A stretch of 64,000 nucleotides of DNA from Anarhynchus alexandrinus. Taxonomy: Eukaryota > Chordata > Aves > Charadriiformes > Charadriidae. The notes below the pieces were generated by a model. The model was not told the DNA's origin, did not search any database, and saw nothing but the letters and a program-made list of their open reading frames with translations. This document shows positions 26,465-40,872 of the stretch, piece by piece. The stretch lies in contig VUYV01000124.1 of assembly GCA_008711295.1 (NCBI GenBank), forward strand, positions 2,715,429-2,779,428, read 5' to 3'. A program made the translations under genes and the position numbers. Each line of letters starts with the position of its first letter. Position 1 is the first letter of the stretch.

Positions 26465-29400
26465 ACTGTTCCCCAATTTAGTCCTGCCTCCTTAGGAGAT
26501 AGAACCCATGCAGAAGTGTAGACCCCCTCTTTGGGTGGGATCAGGAGCTGGTGCTGAACATATCTTTCAAAGCCTGATACTAAGCCAAAGCATGCCTGCA
26601 GCACACACAATGGGGTGCTGCAATAGCAGTGGTGAGTAAACTACTGAGAGCAGTGGGACAGAGAACACAGGTTCACGACATAGCACCTCCAGTCATCTCA
26701 AACATTGATTTTTTCCATCAGTTTAAGCTTTCTTTTTCTTTTTTTTTTGTTCAAAGGGTGTACATTCTGGCAGCACCCCGAAGACTGTGGTAACTTTTGT
26801 AATCCAAACAAGAACATTAAGAAAATATCTCTGTCTGTTCTTGATGTCTTAGCATTTATCTGGCCTTTCCATGCATTTCACCACCCCCAGTGCAGCTGTT
26901 CCTCTTCTGATTAAGGACAAAGATGAAATTGCTGCCTCCTTGCATCCTTGTAACTGGCCCCAGTGGGATCCTCAGGGAACCTGAGCTTGCTCCCAAACAC
27001 AGCTATCAGCAGGTTTCACTCCTGTGGTTTTGTCTTCTACTAAGAAGAGCATTAAAATTTTAGAGCAATCTGTCATAACTGAATAACTCTACCATTAATT
27101 CCAACGTCCTCAAACACACCCTTCCTCCCTCAAACAGCCCTCTAGGTTTCAGCTTCCTACACAAGCAGATGCTTAAAACAGCGTGGCCCATTGACTGGCT
27201 CTGCCAAGGGGCCACACTGAGTTTGGAACTACCTGCAAGTTACAGTATTTTGCAGTTAAAGGTGCCTGCAAGACCACCATGTCTCACTGAATATAGCCAC
27301 TACAAGCCCTCACAAGCCAAGCAGCACTGTACAAACACACCACCACAGGTGACTTACAGCTCAAACAGAAAATAGCCCAAGAGCACCCAGACACGAGTCT
27401 TCCAGAAAGAGCTAGAGGTTTGTGAGCACAGACAGGAATGGCAGTTCCATACTGCATCTTTCTTTAGTCCATGGTCTGAGGCAAACCCCTCGGGCCCCAA
27501 GATAATCATGTCCTCACCTCTGCTTCCTTCACCAGAAACACAGAAAGAATGCCTCCTCTAGAGGCTCATGCTTTACCCAAAGGGGCATCTACCCATGATA
27601 CTGCCATAAGCCTTTCACAGTAAAGCAAGAGACAACACATCAACAGACTGGTCTCAAGACGTGTGCTAGGGCCTCCTCTCAGTATCACATTAAACAGTGA
27701 GCAAACACCCACCCACACACTTTGAACTGTTCCACAGTCATTTATATATGGAGAAAGCTAGTATCTGAATTCTCTCAAAAAGGAAGGACAAAACTAGTAT
27801 TTGTTTCACCTTAAGCAATCCCATCACCTCCCTGAACGATGAAGTTTTTTCTTGTTAAACCATGGTGGTTTCCTTGATATTAACAGCAAATCTTCCTCCC
27901 CATTACAAAAATCTTTAAAAAAAAACCCTACAACCACATTTTTCTTTGTTTGACACCGTTCTTAAATACGTCAATACTGACACATGCTTATCTTTACACA
28001 GAAGACTAGCAGGCAGGGTCCCTAGACAGGAGAAAGAAAGAAATTTTGACCACAGCTAGATGCACAGGCAAAGGGGAAGGAGCTGTCTACACGCAGACAA
28101 GAAGCCCGCAGAAGGGCTCGATTCATAACCCTGCCTCTTCAGCTGCATGTGCCATAGAGTACATGCAGGTCAGCGTGGCAGCATGGGCTCTGGTAGCCTC
28201 TGACACTGTCTTAGGGCAACAGATCTCCAGTGGCAAAGCAATGTGCCCCTTCCCACCTGAGGATTCCTAGCAGCACATGATATGACATTTATGAAGAGCT
28301 GAGTCATTCTCACCAGCATGGACCAGTTTCTCTTAGTCAAGTGCTTCATACCCCATGCAAATAAAGACACAACAGAGATCAACTCTTTATGGCTGCAATC
28401 CTTTAATTCCTGCATCCAGACTGGAGGATGTCATGGTCTATTGGACACTCATAGATGTTTGTCTGCTGCAGTCCACCACCATATGCCTACTCACCCTTAC
28501 TAAACTGGAACAGCAGCTCATGAGTACACAAGAGGACAAACAACTATACTGGGAAGGAGAATACCCACTTATGTGCAAAAATATCTCCATTCTCTCACTA
28601 AAACAACGCTGCTCTGAGATACAGTGATGCAGATTTGAGAAGAAATTGCATTCACTAGCAAAACTAAACCAAACTACCACAAAGAGGGTGGGGTGGAACA
28701 TTTTGTTTTACGTTGAAGAACAAAGTGCAGAGGCCATAACAGCAAAACAGAAGTAGAAACTATTCAGCTGAGCATACTGACCCAGAACACAGGGTTCAGT
28801 TACCACCTATATACACACATGCATCAGATCCGGAACCTGAGCAACATTTTATGCAGCCCTCACCTTATTTGTAAATACACATTTAGAAACTCAGGGCAAT
28901 AACCTGATACATTGGAGCTGAACACTATTACAGCCCATTGCAGACAGGGTAGAAAGAAAACAAAGAGAATTTGTGTAACAAAGCAAAACACAGCAAGAGA
29001 AGAACATCTGCTACTTTTACCAGGAATACCATATGGTCAGTAACTGAGGTATGGAGAATGAGTTCATTCATATTTAAAAGCAAAAGTAATAGGTCACTCC
29101 TTCCAATATAAGAGAGAAGATGCCTGTTCCCCTTCCACTGTTCCAGACCCATCATCCCCAGTCCAGATTTTGCTTTCTGAAGAACTAGCGCTGCCAGTAT
29201 TCCGGCCTGGACAGTCAAGCTCAGAGCACTTTTCATGACAGGATGCCAGAATGAGGAGGATGCGAACACTCCTATAGGAGTTCTGCTTAGCTCTAACACA
29301 AGTCTGGCTATCCAGAGCCCAGTCAGAGCTGCAACACTGAAAGACCAGTTTTGTCACTAGCAGATTACAGTAATGCTCTGAAGCTGTGAGGCATTTGGCA

Positions 29401-32400
29401 GCAGTAAGCACGGTTAGCACAGTAAATCTCAACCGCTATCCTGAAGCCATCTTCAATTACTGAAAGCACTGCCCAGAATTGCAACCAACACAGTTGATTC
29501 AGACCAGAGCACCCAAGAACACATCCTTCAAAAAAATGTGAGGCCAAACACATGGTAGCAATGCTTTCTAATATCTTGCAGAACACAGAGACACTAGCTA
29601 AGAAAGCTTCTACTTCAGCAGTGCTATTCCACATACCGGTCTGCCATACAGCAAAGTTATAATACCGAATGCAGAAGTCAAGAGGGACAATCTTAATGCG
29701 CCCTCATCATCTCTTAAAAACCAAATCAACAAGGTCTTTCTCTATTTGAGCCCCTGTTGGTGGGTACCATTTAGTTGCAAAAGTCTTGTGCAAGGAGATA
29801 AGATCCCTGGTAGCAGCGAAGTCCCTCAACTGCTGTCAAGATATAGCACACAAGTTAATTCACCTATTGTTAGAGTCCCTCAGTCCCAACAAGGTCTTGC
29901 CACATTTGCTGACTCTTCATTCTTCCCAAACCTGAATCCCCACTTGCTCTCTGAAATTCAAGTATTCACTTTGTCAATTGAGTTTTCGTTACAAGAGATG
30001 GATGGCAAAAAGGATTAGAAGGATTTTGCAGCAGTGCTGAGCAGCCTAAGCCACAAAGAGAACGCAGTATAAAAAACCTGCTCTGACAATCAAGTGCCAG
30101 GAGTAAATAAAATGGAAAATGACAGGCCAGATTAACTAGTGCCGGCATTACTTCCCAGATCCATCCAGGTCACAACATGTCCTGTTCTCCCTGCTCCAGT
30201 CCTTTAAAACACTCCAGAGTCTGAAACCAGGTATATTATTGCCCTGACCCACAAATCTCACTTTGTATACACTCTCTGCCCATGTAAGGGAATTCAGGCA
30301 AAGAACCCAGAGATGAGCACTCCTACATAAAGAGCAATCCACAAGGGTCTCCAGCAAAGCCAAGCATTTGCTTACAAGAAGTCAAAAAGGCAGTCTCACA
30401 GGTACCTGGTGTATAGCTCTCACGTGGACTTCAAGTCTGCTGCTGAGACAGCAAGGCTTTTTCAGCCTCCTCACAAGCAGTAATGCAGCACAGAAGAGAC
30501 ACAGACAGCAACTGTCTGCTTAACAGCCTCACAGCTAGAAAGCGCCAGAGGGAAAAAGAGATGCAATATCTGAACTTTAGCTATCACCAGGTTAAGTAAT
30601 TACTGAGAGAGGTGGCTAGCAGCCTCATCTTAAGACCAGGAACTTCATCTCTATGCTTATAAAAGCCAGCTTTTGATAAGTTTGTAGAATGAAGTGTCAT
30701 TTTCTTCCATGTTTTGCCTTCCTTACGTATTTCATTTACTAATGACCCTACTAGAAAAGGATACGCTTGGCACCAGAGAGCAGCAGAAACAGTGCACTCG
30801 TGGGGTAGCAACCTCCTATGGAAACAGAAAGCAGGCTTCTGACTTTAAAGCCTTCTGCAACTCAGACTTCTGCACACGGCTTATGTTATTCTCATATAAG
30901 ATTTTCCATGCCACCAGCAGTTACTCCTAATCAATTTCTAGCAAGATCTATAGTCTACATTTCTTCCATGTGAAAAGGAAGACCTACTGCCAGCAAAAGC
31001 ATCACAGAATTAAATGCATTTTTAGACATGGAGGGCAATCAATAGTCTTGGAAATCAGAAAGCTTGTAGCACAGCTTTAAGTAAGTCAAAGGCCACTGGG
31101 ATTAAATATAGACTTCCATAGCAAACATTTCCAGGCTCTTTTTTTGGCTAGTATCATTAACTCCGCTTGTGGCTAATAGTGATCAAACCACAGCAACCTT
31201 ATTATTGTTTTCAGAAAAGGCAAATTTTGTGGAGAAAAACAAGATCCATTTTTTTCCTGTCAGGAACTTGGGACAGCCTATCCATTTTAGGATCACCTGA
31301 ATCCAGAGCTGGATGTGGTGTCCTCTTCACACTCTGGGACATGAAGCAGTGGAAGCCTGAGAAAAGGTCAGAGCAGACCAGCAGTTTTGTGGGTGAACCC
31401 AACGCAAGCACACAGGACTGGAGGAAGTGGCAGTGGCCAAAATGACCCTGCATGTGGCACCTGTCCTCTGCTGAGGGTAAGGAGGCCAAGGGGAAGAAGG
31501 CTGGTATTTCACAGGGCAGACAAAAAAATAAGTCTTTCACATTGTGTTTTCCCAAGTCTTCCTTCTCAGTGCTGTAGTTCCAACATTAAACTTCATTAGC
31601 AAGGAGAGTCACAATTATTTCCGGCTTATAGCAGTTAAGCTTTGCCTCAAAAGTCTCATTTTGATCCTTATATTTGTCATCTATCCAGTAATTAAAGGAT
31701 TTTTTTCTTCCTCTGTAAATTAAAAGGAGCTTCAGGTATTAGAGATGGCCCCAAGCTGCTCTGCCATGGTCTGAACTTTAGACTTATGATAGCTTGGTTG
31801 CTCATTACCTCACGCAGCACAGAGAAGAAAAACAGAAGCATAGCAAGCCTTCAACCCTGGGAGGAGCAGATTTATTCTGTGGAATACCAAAATGACCATA
31901 CTTACACCAATGGGCACGCATCTGAAAGGAGAAAGTAACATTTCACCCTCCAAATTTTTTCATCATCTTACATGAACAGGTATAGAGAAATTTTTCAGAC
32001 AAAGGTAGGATTTCCTAGTTGACCAAGTCCCCTTAAGCAGTCACTGCTCATTAGGCATTCAGAAACCCCAGAGCAACAGGATTTTTTTTGTTTTCTGAAC
32101 ACCAAGTATTTCAGCTCTCCTGCTCAATGAAGACTGGCAAGTACGTACTTCTGTTTGATGCAAAAGGAGGTAAGGTCTAGCTCAGTGCTACTGTGGGAAG
32201 AGATCCCCAAATTCACCTTCTTCCAGAACAAAGACAAGTACACCCTCAAACTTAGACATGTGGTATTTCACACCAAAAAAAAACCCAGGACAAAATATCT
32301 TGGGGTTTTGTTCAAGAGATTCACACAAATCTTCCTCTGTGGTATAGCTATTACTGCATGTTTGCATTCTAGACAAATCAAGTAGTTTATTTAATGCCCA

Positions 32401-33353
32401 CTACAGCAAAACATGCACCTCTACAGCCTGCAACACCACCAAACAAACGCAGAGCAAACCACTCCAGAGGCCACCACTGGCTCACTGGCAGCAGCAGAGA
32501 CCCCTCTCTGCTTCTTTCTACCTTAACGTTTTCCACCCAGGAACAGCATTCCCGCATTAAGACTTTGTTTTTCTTTCCAGGCCAGGTAGCAGCCCTGCAT
32601 TTCTAAGTTTAGCACTTAACCTGAGACCAAATGACTAAACGAATAAAGACTTCTGTGTCCGGCTACAGTAATGCCAAGGCTTGCCACGCCACTCTGTGCA
32701 GTACATAAACTCTCATCCTCCCTGCGGCCGCCCATGCCCTGCACACGTACAAGGTCACCACCTCCTCGTCAGGCGTGGCTGGCACAACCCTACACCAGCA
32801 GCTGAAAGCTTGGCAACCATACAGCCACACGTTGGGAAAACCACAACATAATGAAGTTGCACAGCACAGTCCAAGGCACGCAGCAGCCGTGCATTACACA
32901 CTATTACACTGGAAATGGCCATTATTGTGGAAGTAAATCCACATGTAATTTTTACTTAAGTTTTTGCTTCTGTATTTCAGCTATTTTAGCTCCTCTTATT
33001 CCAGAAGACATCAGAGAAGCTCATCCTGTGTTACAGAGCATTACCTACAAAACACAGCCAAGTTATCCAAGTGCAAGTCTCATTCCATCAGTGTCTTCTC
33101 CACAGACATACCAAGGAAAAATAATGGGGTTTAAGCTTTTAATACCAATACAAAGTAAACTGTATTGAATTTACTTAAAACTTATTTTGCCAAACACAGC
33201 CTAAAGGCAAAAACCTATGGCCAAATAACACCCACACCCCCAGGGTGTACCATTGACAGCATGAGAGACTGCAGTGGTGTTTGAAAACATCAAGGATGGA
33301 AATGTTTTTCTATTCTAAGACATGGATATCCTGGAATACATGCTTTCATCGGA

Positions 33354-33379
33354 GGGTGAAGGAGGGTGGGAAGGGAGGG
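33354..33379 (+). other. Canonical G-quadruplex motif with short loops
   Basis: Five GGG tracts are separated by loops of 7, 1, 2 and 1 bases. The short loops predict a stable quadruplex. It lies within the long SUSD6 intron, on the strand opposite the transcript. Confidence 0.65.
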
Positions 33380-35917
33380 AGAGAGCTTGTCATATCCAGG
33401 CAGGCAAATATGTTTTTACTTTGTACAAGACAAGAACTCAAGGCAAGAAATCTTCCTTCCCGTTACGTTAAACAAATGCAACAACTTCTCTTGAGAGGAC
33501 ACCTACAACCTCTTACCACTACTTCTTGGATCTAGATTCTCCAAAGACAGAAATAATAATAAAGGTCCTCAAAGCCCAGATGCCAGCAACAGCTGAGTAT
33601 CGCTTAAACATATGGATTTGAACAGAGAAGTGTTTGCAATCCTCTTCTGAGCCTCCTGTTGTTCTCTGGCCAGTAGCAGTGATTTCACTAGTTGGGAACC
33701 AAGCTCAGCATTTTTCTTGAGGGAAGGTCCCATGAGGGACACTCACCTACTACATATAGCCCAAACCATTATGTAAGACATCCAGACCCATCCCTTGTAT
33801 CCAGATCTACATAACCCGAGTGCCTGCTCTGAGCAGGAGGTTGGGTCTATAGCAGCTCCAGAGGTCCAACTTTTATTACTCTAACTTTTCACAACCAAAC
33901 CTATTACTTCTCACCAGGAAGCTAAGCGACACCATGTCGTCCAAGGACTAGTTCCTGAACACCAGGAGACTGGTAGACTGTTGAGAGGTTTGTCTTCCCA
34001 AATGTACGCAGATCACCACCTTCCTCAGTGTAGCTTCACATAAAAGAAACAGCCTCGTTCACTTTTAATTATTTTTTCTGTATTTTCGTTTTTCCTACCT
34101 TCCTCCATCACATGCTACTGGCCTTTAACTGGGATTTGTCTCCCCACCTGAACACACCACCTAGCACACCGTAGATTACATCTCGATTACAGGCAGATAC
34201 ATAGTTAAGAAAACTGTCATACCCTCAAAAATTAAGACACATATTGGTGTGTAAGAATTCATGTGATCAAAACGAGTTCATCTAGCTCACTGCTCCATTT
34301 CCTGCAGCTGCTAGAGGCTTTGATAGGCAGGAAGCATGTAGAGAAGCCCAGGCAACAACCACACAACATTCATGGCACTATACAAAGCTTGCATTAATAC
34401 TGCCTACAGTAATCACCTTTCTTAATCTCCCCTGTTTTTTTTCTTAGGGGCTAATAGACCCTCAGCCTCCAGAGCTGTCAGTCTCTGTTCTCACAGGCAG
34501 TCTAAGTCAAATGCCTTTCTCAGCATCTGGTTTCTGGGTAGCAGGCACAGTGTCACACTCAGCAAGGGATTCCACATTCTGGGTTTGCGATATTCTTATT
34601 TTCCTTCCCTTCTCCAAAAAGGCGAGAGGATCTCTGCAGCAGTTTTTCAAACATCAGGTACAGAGGGTGTAACAGCAACCACCCTCACAGTATAAGTCTG
34701 AAATAACTCTACTAAATTCATGGGCTCATCCCAGTATAACTAATGAGTTAAGCCAGCTTCAAAAAGCCTGCTTAAAATATCCTATTGGCTCCTCCTTAAC
34801 CTCACCTACCTCCAAAAATTGGCTTCAACTTGAAAAACAGGCTGACTTCTAACACTTACAGCAAATTCTGCCATCATCACGTACAGCCTTTTTTGCTCCA
34901 TAGCCAAAAAGAAGACAGAGAAGACCTCAAAGACAAGAAAGGCTAAAATAATCATTAAGACCTACAGAAAAAAAAAAATCTAAACAGAATATACTGATTT
35001 TACATTTAATATTGATCTTCGTGGCTTGGAAGACAAAAAAAACAACACCCTTCTGCACTGTTTACTGTATCCATCCTATAAAATTCACCACTTGTGGAGA
35101 TTAATCAAATTGAGCACCCAACATGAGGTGCTGAAAGGGAGGAAAGTGTTGCCTTGAACCTCTCTGAGCAGCTAGAGAGTGCCTAGCTGTATCTTCACAG
35201 AATTTAGGATATGCACACACCCTTGTTAAGACACAGTACTGTATTGTCTAAGCTGAATAATATCTCTCAACAGCTCCAAGTACTACTTTAAGTAGAAAGA
35301 GGGTGCAAAATTCCCCTATGTACTGGGAGCCTGTTAAACAGTTGGCATAAAAAAAGAAAAATCAATCTACGCTTGAGACAGCAGGAATCAGTTATGCAGC
35401 AATTAAATGCACAACACAGGAGAACTATAAAATACCAGCTCACTTTAGCAAATACGGTTGCTTGTGACCAAGTACCTCAGAGAAAAAAAAAATTAAAAAA
35501 ATCTTATCACGTATCTCAAATTCAGTAAGGCTTGTCTGGAACAACGCTTGAAGAGCCTGCAGCACGTGCATCATTCTGTAAGACACAGTACTTCTGACTC
35601 AAGTCTTCCTCTAGTCAGCATCAACCAACGCACTAGTACACCATTGGAGATGGTGGAAAAGACCAGGCACAGGTACACAGATCAACCATGGCAATAAAGA
35701 CCAACTTACAAGGAGCAACCAGGACTATTTTCTCATCCATGTTGCCAGACGTCAGAGGCATATTAATGTCAACTGTTAACATTCAGTGGCTCAAATGCTT
35801 CAACTCCTTCCAACTTCAGTGTTCAGGCCCTTTCAAAAGTCTTGCAAGTACAATACACATCTCCTTTCCCACCTCCCTGTGCTGCCTCACACTTTATGCA
35901 GGGCAGCCTGGTTTTAG

Positions 35918-35972
35918 TTAAATAAAACAAAACAAAAAAACCAACAAAACCCACATCACCAAAACCCACCCA
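35918..35972. repeat. A/C-rich low-complexity tract
   Basis: AAAC- and AACC-type words repeat imperfectly with almost no G or T. This is the complement type of the G/T-rich tracts elsewhere in the window. Confidence 0.65.
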
Positions 35973-37698
35973 AGTTGTTCTGATTAATCTAGGTGTCTCC
36001 TGTGAATCATTTAAAAGAAAAAACAGAGGCACTGACAGATTTCAACCTATTCTGCAACAGGCCTATCTTCAGGTGACATACCTCTCAAACAGGAGATTTT
36101 CTGCAGCAAGTTGTTTTTCAGATGAGTATTTCATATTCATGAGTTCATTCCAGGCTCTCACTGCCATAAAACTGCTACTTTACGAACACAGAGGTGAGTA
36201 AAAGTCCCAAAAGTAAGTTACATATCAACAGCTCTGATGCCTATTACAAATAGCTGTCTTTTCTTGGGACTCTTACAACAGATTTGCTGAACTGGAAAAG
36301 ACTGCTTTCTGTCACGAACTGCAGAGCCCTTCCTGTTGGAAAGGCATTGAGAAGAGAGGATTCCAGCAAGTGAGATGGTAGACCAGCTAGAATGCCAATT
36401 TCCTTGAATAGCCACACTTAAGGACATTGGCAACACCCATTCCCCCCTTCATTTTCATCTGAAGGACCCATCCTCATAAAGGAGAAGTATCTCAATCTAT
36501 ACATCCCACATGAACCCAGCTAGCCTCTCTGCTACTCCTGCTTAAGGAGCACATGGTCAGAGCCTGATCCCTACTACAGTCAGAGTGGAAATAGCACCCG
36601 CAAGTAATGCTGAGTTCAAACCTGCCACTCCAAGGTTAGCTGAGATTACTGACCACCAGCTAGTTTGACCCAAGCACTCCCCAAGAAGCTAAGCTCTACC
36701 TGTAAACACGACTCTGTCAAGGTAACAGAGCCAGAGGGGAATTGGCCAGGGAGCACAAGGCTATGGGGGGGGGAAACCTTCCCAATCTCACACATAGCAA
36801 GTTGTTTGTCACATCAAAAGTCAAAGAACCCTTTTGCAATGTGTTAGTTGATGACTAAGCTATGCTAATGAAAAAATTTAGCTTCACAATAAGGGAAAAA
36901 TACACATGAAAAATTAAAATCAAGAAGTGTCTCTTCCACAAAATGTTGGGGGAAAGCGAGGAGGAGGTGGGGAGAAGCAATCGTCATAGCTTAAGTGGAA
37001 CAATCCACTGTCTCCAGGACATGGTGGCTGCTGAAAACCCATCTTCCTTCCTCTCTACCAGAGATTAACCCAGACAGTCACAAGGGTTAAGCTGTTCTTC
37101 AAGTTACCTTAAAATAAACACAAAAAAAAATCCACTAAAAACCCAACCCACTTTCATCTAGAATCCAAACCCTCAGTTCATACATAAAGAATCAGTCAGA
37201 GGAAGTCCCCTCTGGCCTCCTACCAGCAGAGCAGAAAGAAAGTATCTGGGGAGAAAAGACAGATCAATTTTGAATATTCTGTACCGTTTCCTTTATTTTT
37301 AATACCAACAATGCCATATGCCTCCGGAGTTTCATGCTACAGCACACCACTTAAAAAGGAAATACTAACCTGGACAAGAAATACCAAATCAAAATATACA
37401 CAAAGTAGAAACCCCAATATGTATGAAGGGACGCAGTTGAACAAGGGCCAATCCCAGAGCGGACACCACTGTGACAAGCACTTGTGTTTTAGGCTTTCCA
37501 CATTACAAATGGTTCAAGCAGAAAAGAGGGAACAGACAAGAAAGTACAGGTTAGAGAGCATTTAAGGCCTTACAGGAAGCTTTGCACAGGAGCTGTTCAG
37601 AAATGCTTCTACCATCCTCCTCCTGTTCTCACTTCACAGGATAAAAATAATGGGGGAGAGGAATCCTGTGTTCTGTACTGCAACTTTTCTGCTGTCCT

Positions 37699-37720
37699 TC
37701 TCTCTCTCACACACACACAC
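37699..37720. repeat. (TC)n(AC)n microsatellite
   Basis: A short TC run passes directly into an AC run, giving a compound dinucleotide repeat in intronic DNA. Confidence 0.75.
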
Positions 37721-40416
37721 CATTTCAGGATAATTGTTTCAAATCATAGAAAATGAACAGGATGTTGCAAAATGATACAATATGAATAACTAACTACAGC
37801 ACACTCATTTGCAGGAAATGCCCTGCATATGCTAAACGAGAGGGGGGAAAAAAAAAAGAAAACCAACAACACATACGCCTTCCAGTTTTTATTTTGAGGT
37901 CATAAAAGCAGTCACCACCCTGAAAATGAGCATTTCCTGGGATTTAACAACTGTTGGGTTAATAGTGGTAGGCAAAGGCAGTTATGACTAGCCCATAATT
38001 TTACCCACATAAAATGTGTCACACTGCATCTATTAGTGATGTCTCTTCAGGATACTGTCAACAGAATCAACTTTAAAAAACAACTGCTGTTTGGAAGTGC
38101 TCATAAACCTCTTCTCACAGCTAATGCTTCCACGCAGGTTCACATCAGGAAGCCACGCTGGACAGCCTTTGTAACACGCACTCCCCACCCGTGCACAGTC
38201 ACTAGGCAAAAAGGTGAGCTTCAGCTCTGGACCGCCTGCCCCAAACACTTTAAATCGGTGTCCTCAGATGGGCGTCTTCTGATGGAGCCCTTCTCCCTCC
38301 TCCTTAATACCTTTTTACACACTTTTTTGAGCTCAGCTCATCTAGACCTTATGTCTACATAGCCAAAAATTGTGCAGTTTGCAAAGAGATCAGATTATTA
38401 CATCATCACTACAGGCCTTTTCCAATTCTGCATTAGGAAAAAACACTCTCCATCAAAATGAAACACTATGAGAGTGTTGCGCTGATATGCAGATGCTAGC
38501 CGTGTAGACACTCAGTCTCTGCCTTTTAGGGAAGTTCTTTAAACTTGTCTAAAACCCTCCTGTCCCTCTATTCTGTACAGATACTAAAAAGGGTCTCAAA
38601 CCACCCTGCAGAGAGAACAGCCCCTAGTGAAAGACAGCAAACTCCCTTACAAATTCATCAGAAGGCCAGCTCAGCCAGACTCAGTACAGATTATCCACGG
38701 GGGATTGCCACCAACTATCCTCAGAGAACCCACTATCACAAACCAAATGGTTATACTAGGAGACCTGCTTTTAGAAGCACAAGGATGAGCTGCTCATCAG
38801 CTTCGTGCTGCCAAGGAAAGGCTAAAGAGGCTAACTCAGTACACCTCTCCCCCTCCCTTCTTGATCTGCAAGTCATTTTTAACAGCTTTGTCTGATGCGA
38901 CCATTTCACATCAGACCTAACCAGTATCTTCACTGCTACCCCCCACCCTTTCCCTACAGCCATAAATAAGATTTAGTGAAGAGACACAGTTTTAATGGAC
39001 TAATTTTTGTGTTATATTTCACATATACCTAGGTTTCAAGCTCCTCTCTCTACTGCTGTGCAGTTTGTCTTTAGACTGGGAGGAGATCATTGGCATAAAC
39101 CAAAACAATATATAGGTGGCATACACATTCATCCTAGAAAGCTTAGAGCTCTTTGGACTAGTGATCATAAGTTAGTCTCTTTAAGGGTATTTAAAAGCAT
39201 TTGAGAAACAATATTTGTTTGCTCTGGCCAACGAAGGAGGAAAGAAAAAGACAGAAGGAAAAATACCTTCCAAGTTTCAGCTACATGACGACTTGCATTC
39301 TTTCAGTTACATGTCCCAACATGTAACAAAAGATGCCACTATATTAAAGTTCAATGTGTCTTGCATCAACAAAAAGTTACTTTCTTATTTAATGATACAA
39401 AAACCACACACACACACATCCACCAAGAGATCTATTTAACGGAAGTGTACAAGTACCATTCAGGAGCACCCAAAAAAATCTCAAAAGATTTAGACGAGCA
39501 CTCCTAATGAGACCTCCTCAAAACTCAAGCCTTTGCACTCAAGGTAGCAGTTGCAGGAAACAAGGACAACAGGCCAGCACAGCAAGAAGCGTGGAAGCAA
39601 AGGAGCTTAATGCCTTATCGCTGCTGGAGGGATCTGAGGGGAAGAGGGCGTAGTCAGAGGAATTATCCCTATTCCGATTAGCATCAGAACAAAGGCTCAC
39701 ATTAGTTTGTCAGCACTAGGACTCCCCTAGAGTACTGGATAATAACCTTGTTGAAAGCATTAGAGGGATTTCCTTCCCACCCCCCCAATCTCCTTCCCTT
39801 CTCTAAAGGAGGATAAAAGGGTGAGGTCCAAAAAACAGCTTTATGCTTAGCTGTCTGAAAGACATATCCAGATAGTTTCTTACCACTAAAACATAAAATA
39901 CGCAAGTAAGATCCTTCTGTGATAGGTTTTCAAAGGTAACATTTGGGAGCAGGCATGGAAAAAAAAATATCAAAACAAAACAAAAACTATCTTCTGTTCA
40001 AGAGCAAGAGTCAGATAGTACAGGTAGCTTACAGTACATGCTTAACTCTAGAAGGCAGGAGAGCAACAGTTTCTACAGCAAAACCAGGGAGTGATAAGGG
40101 GGTGAAGAATACAAGGGAAAAAAACCCAGCTTGCGGTATCTCAACACCACAAAAAACAGGTTAACAGAGGTGTCAGGAAAAAGGCTAAAGCATGGTTACA
40201 AAGGAGTCAGACCCTAAGAATGTTTTAGAACGCTAGCTTTCAAAAGAGGAAGTAATGCTAACAACACGTAGCTGTCTCACTGTAGGAGGAGAACATGGAA
40301 GGCAGCACATTCTGACTTTAGTCTACAGAAAAGTCATGGCATTTGGACAAAATGCAGGTTTAAAAAGCAAAAAAAAATCAGGAAAAATAAAGTAACGGCA
40401 TTAGCTTTCATCTTAC

Positions 40417-40439
40417 CTGGTGTTGACACAAGCTGGCAT
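40417..40439 (-). promoter_or_regulatory. Upstream ORF, first part (continues at 9961-9946 after splicing)
   Basis: The ATG at 40439 opens 7 codons plus 2 bases here. Joined to the next exon it reads MPACVNTRLRCS and stops at 9946-9948, leaving 48 bases before the main SUSD6 ATG. The uATG has T at -3 and is therefore a weak start. A short uORF of this kind could lower translation of the main frame. It depends on the predicted splice being used. Confidence 0.45.
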
Positions 40440-40503
40440 ACAATGGTTGTCAAGTCAGTATGATTAAAGTGGTGATTCAGTGACGACACGTTGATTCACA
40501 CAC
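40417..40503 (-). other. SUSD6: Probable SUSD6 non-coding 5'UTR exon (87 bp)
   Basis: On the minus strand, a pyrimidine-rich stretch ending in CATAG gives an acceptor at 40504-40505, and CACCAG|GTAAGATG gives a near-consensus donor at 40416. The 87-bp exon contains a single ATG, at 40439, which is not the SUSD6 start. Spliced to the exon ending at 9961, it forms a continuous 5'UTR. The assignment rests on splice-site quality, strand and position between the CpG island and the coding exon. No transcript was available, so an isolated pair of good sites by chance is possible. Confidence 0.55.
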
Positions 40504-40825
40504 CTATGAATGCACAAAAAATAAGTATTAGCTGCAAGGACACAGGGGATAAGAATGGTGCTGTCACACAAGAGCCAGAAGGATGAGGGATAGAAACAGC
40601 TCTGTTGTGTTTTTAGGACACAGGCACACAGCTATGCTTCAGATACAGACATCACCTGCAAAATTCAGATCTGGGTTTGAGATATACTGAACAAGTTGCT
40701 CAAAACCAAAGAATATTAATAACTACCCTCACACATTCCATTTAAAAATCTTAAGTATAAGAGGATAGATCAGTTTCAAGCATAGCCGAGTGTTACTGAA
40801 AACATTTTTCAGCAGTGCTCAAGCT

Positions 40826-40872
40826 TTGTTTGGTTTTTTTTTTTGGTTTGTGTTTTGGGTTTTTTTTTTTAA
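40826..40872 (+). repeat. T/G-rich low-complexity tract
   Basis: Long T runs are interrupted by GG and GGG on the plus strand. This is the same compositional type as the tracts near 26404 and 42602. Confidence 0.7.

Larger units (their letters stand above)
9962..40416 (-). other. SUSD6: SUSD6 intron (about 30 kb) between the 5'UTR exon and the first coding exon
   Basis: This is a long AT-rich intron bounded by the donor at 40416 and the acceptor at 9962, both on the minus strand. I saw no convincing coding exon, tRNA or recognisable full-length transposable element. It contains simple repeats and A/C- or G/T-rich low-complexity tracts near 17443, 25158, 26404, 35918 and 37699, and G-rich tracts near 18666 and 33354. 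The short frames inside it have no family signature I recognise and look like chance. Confidence 0.6.
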
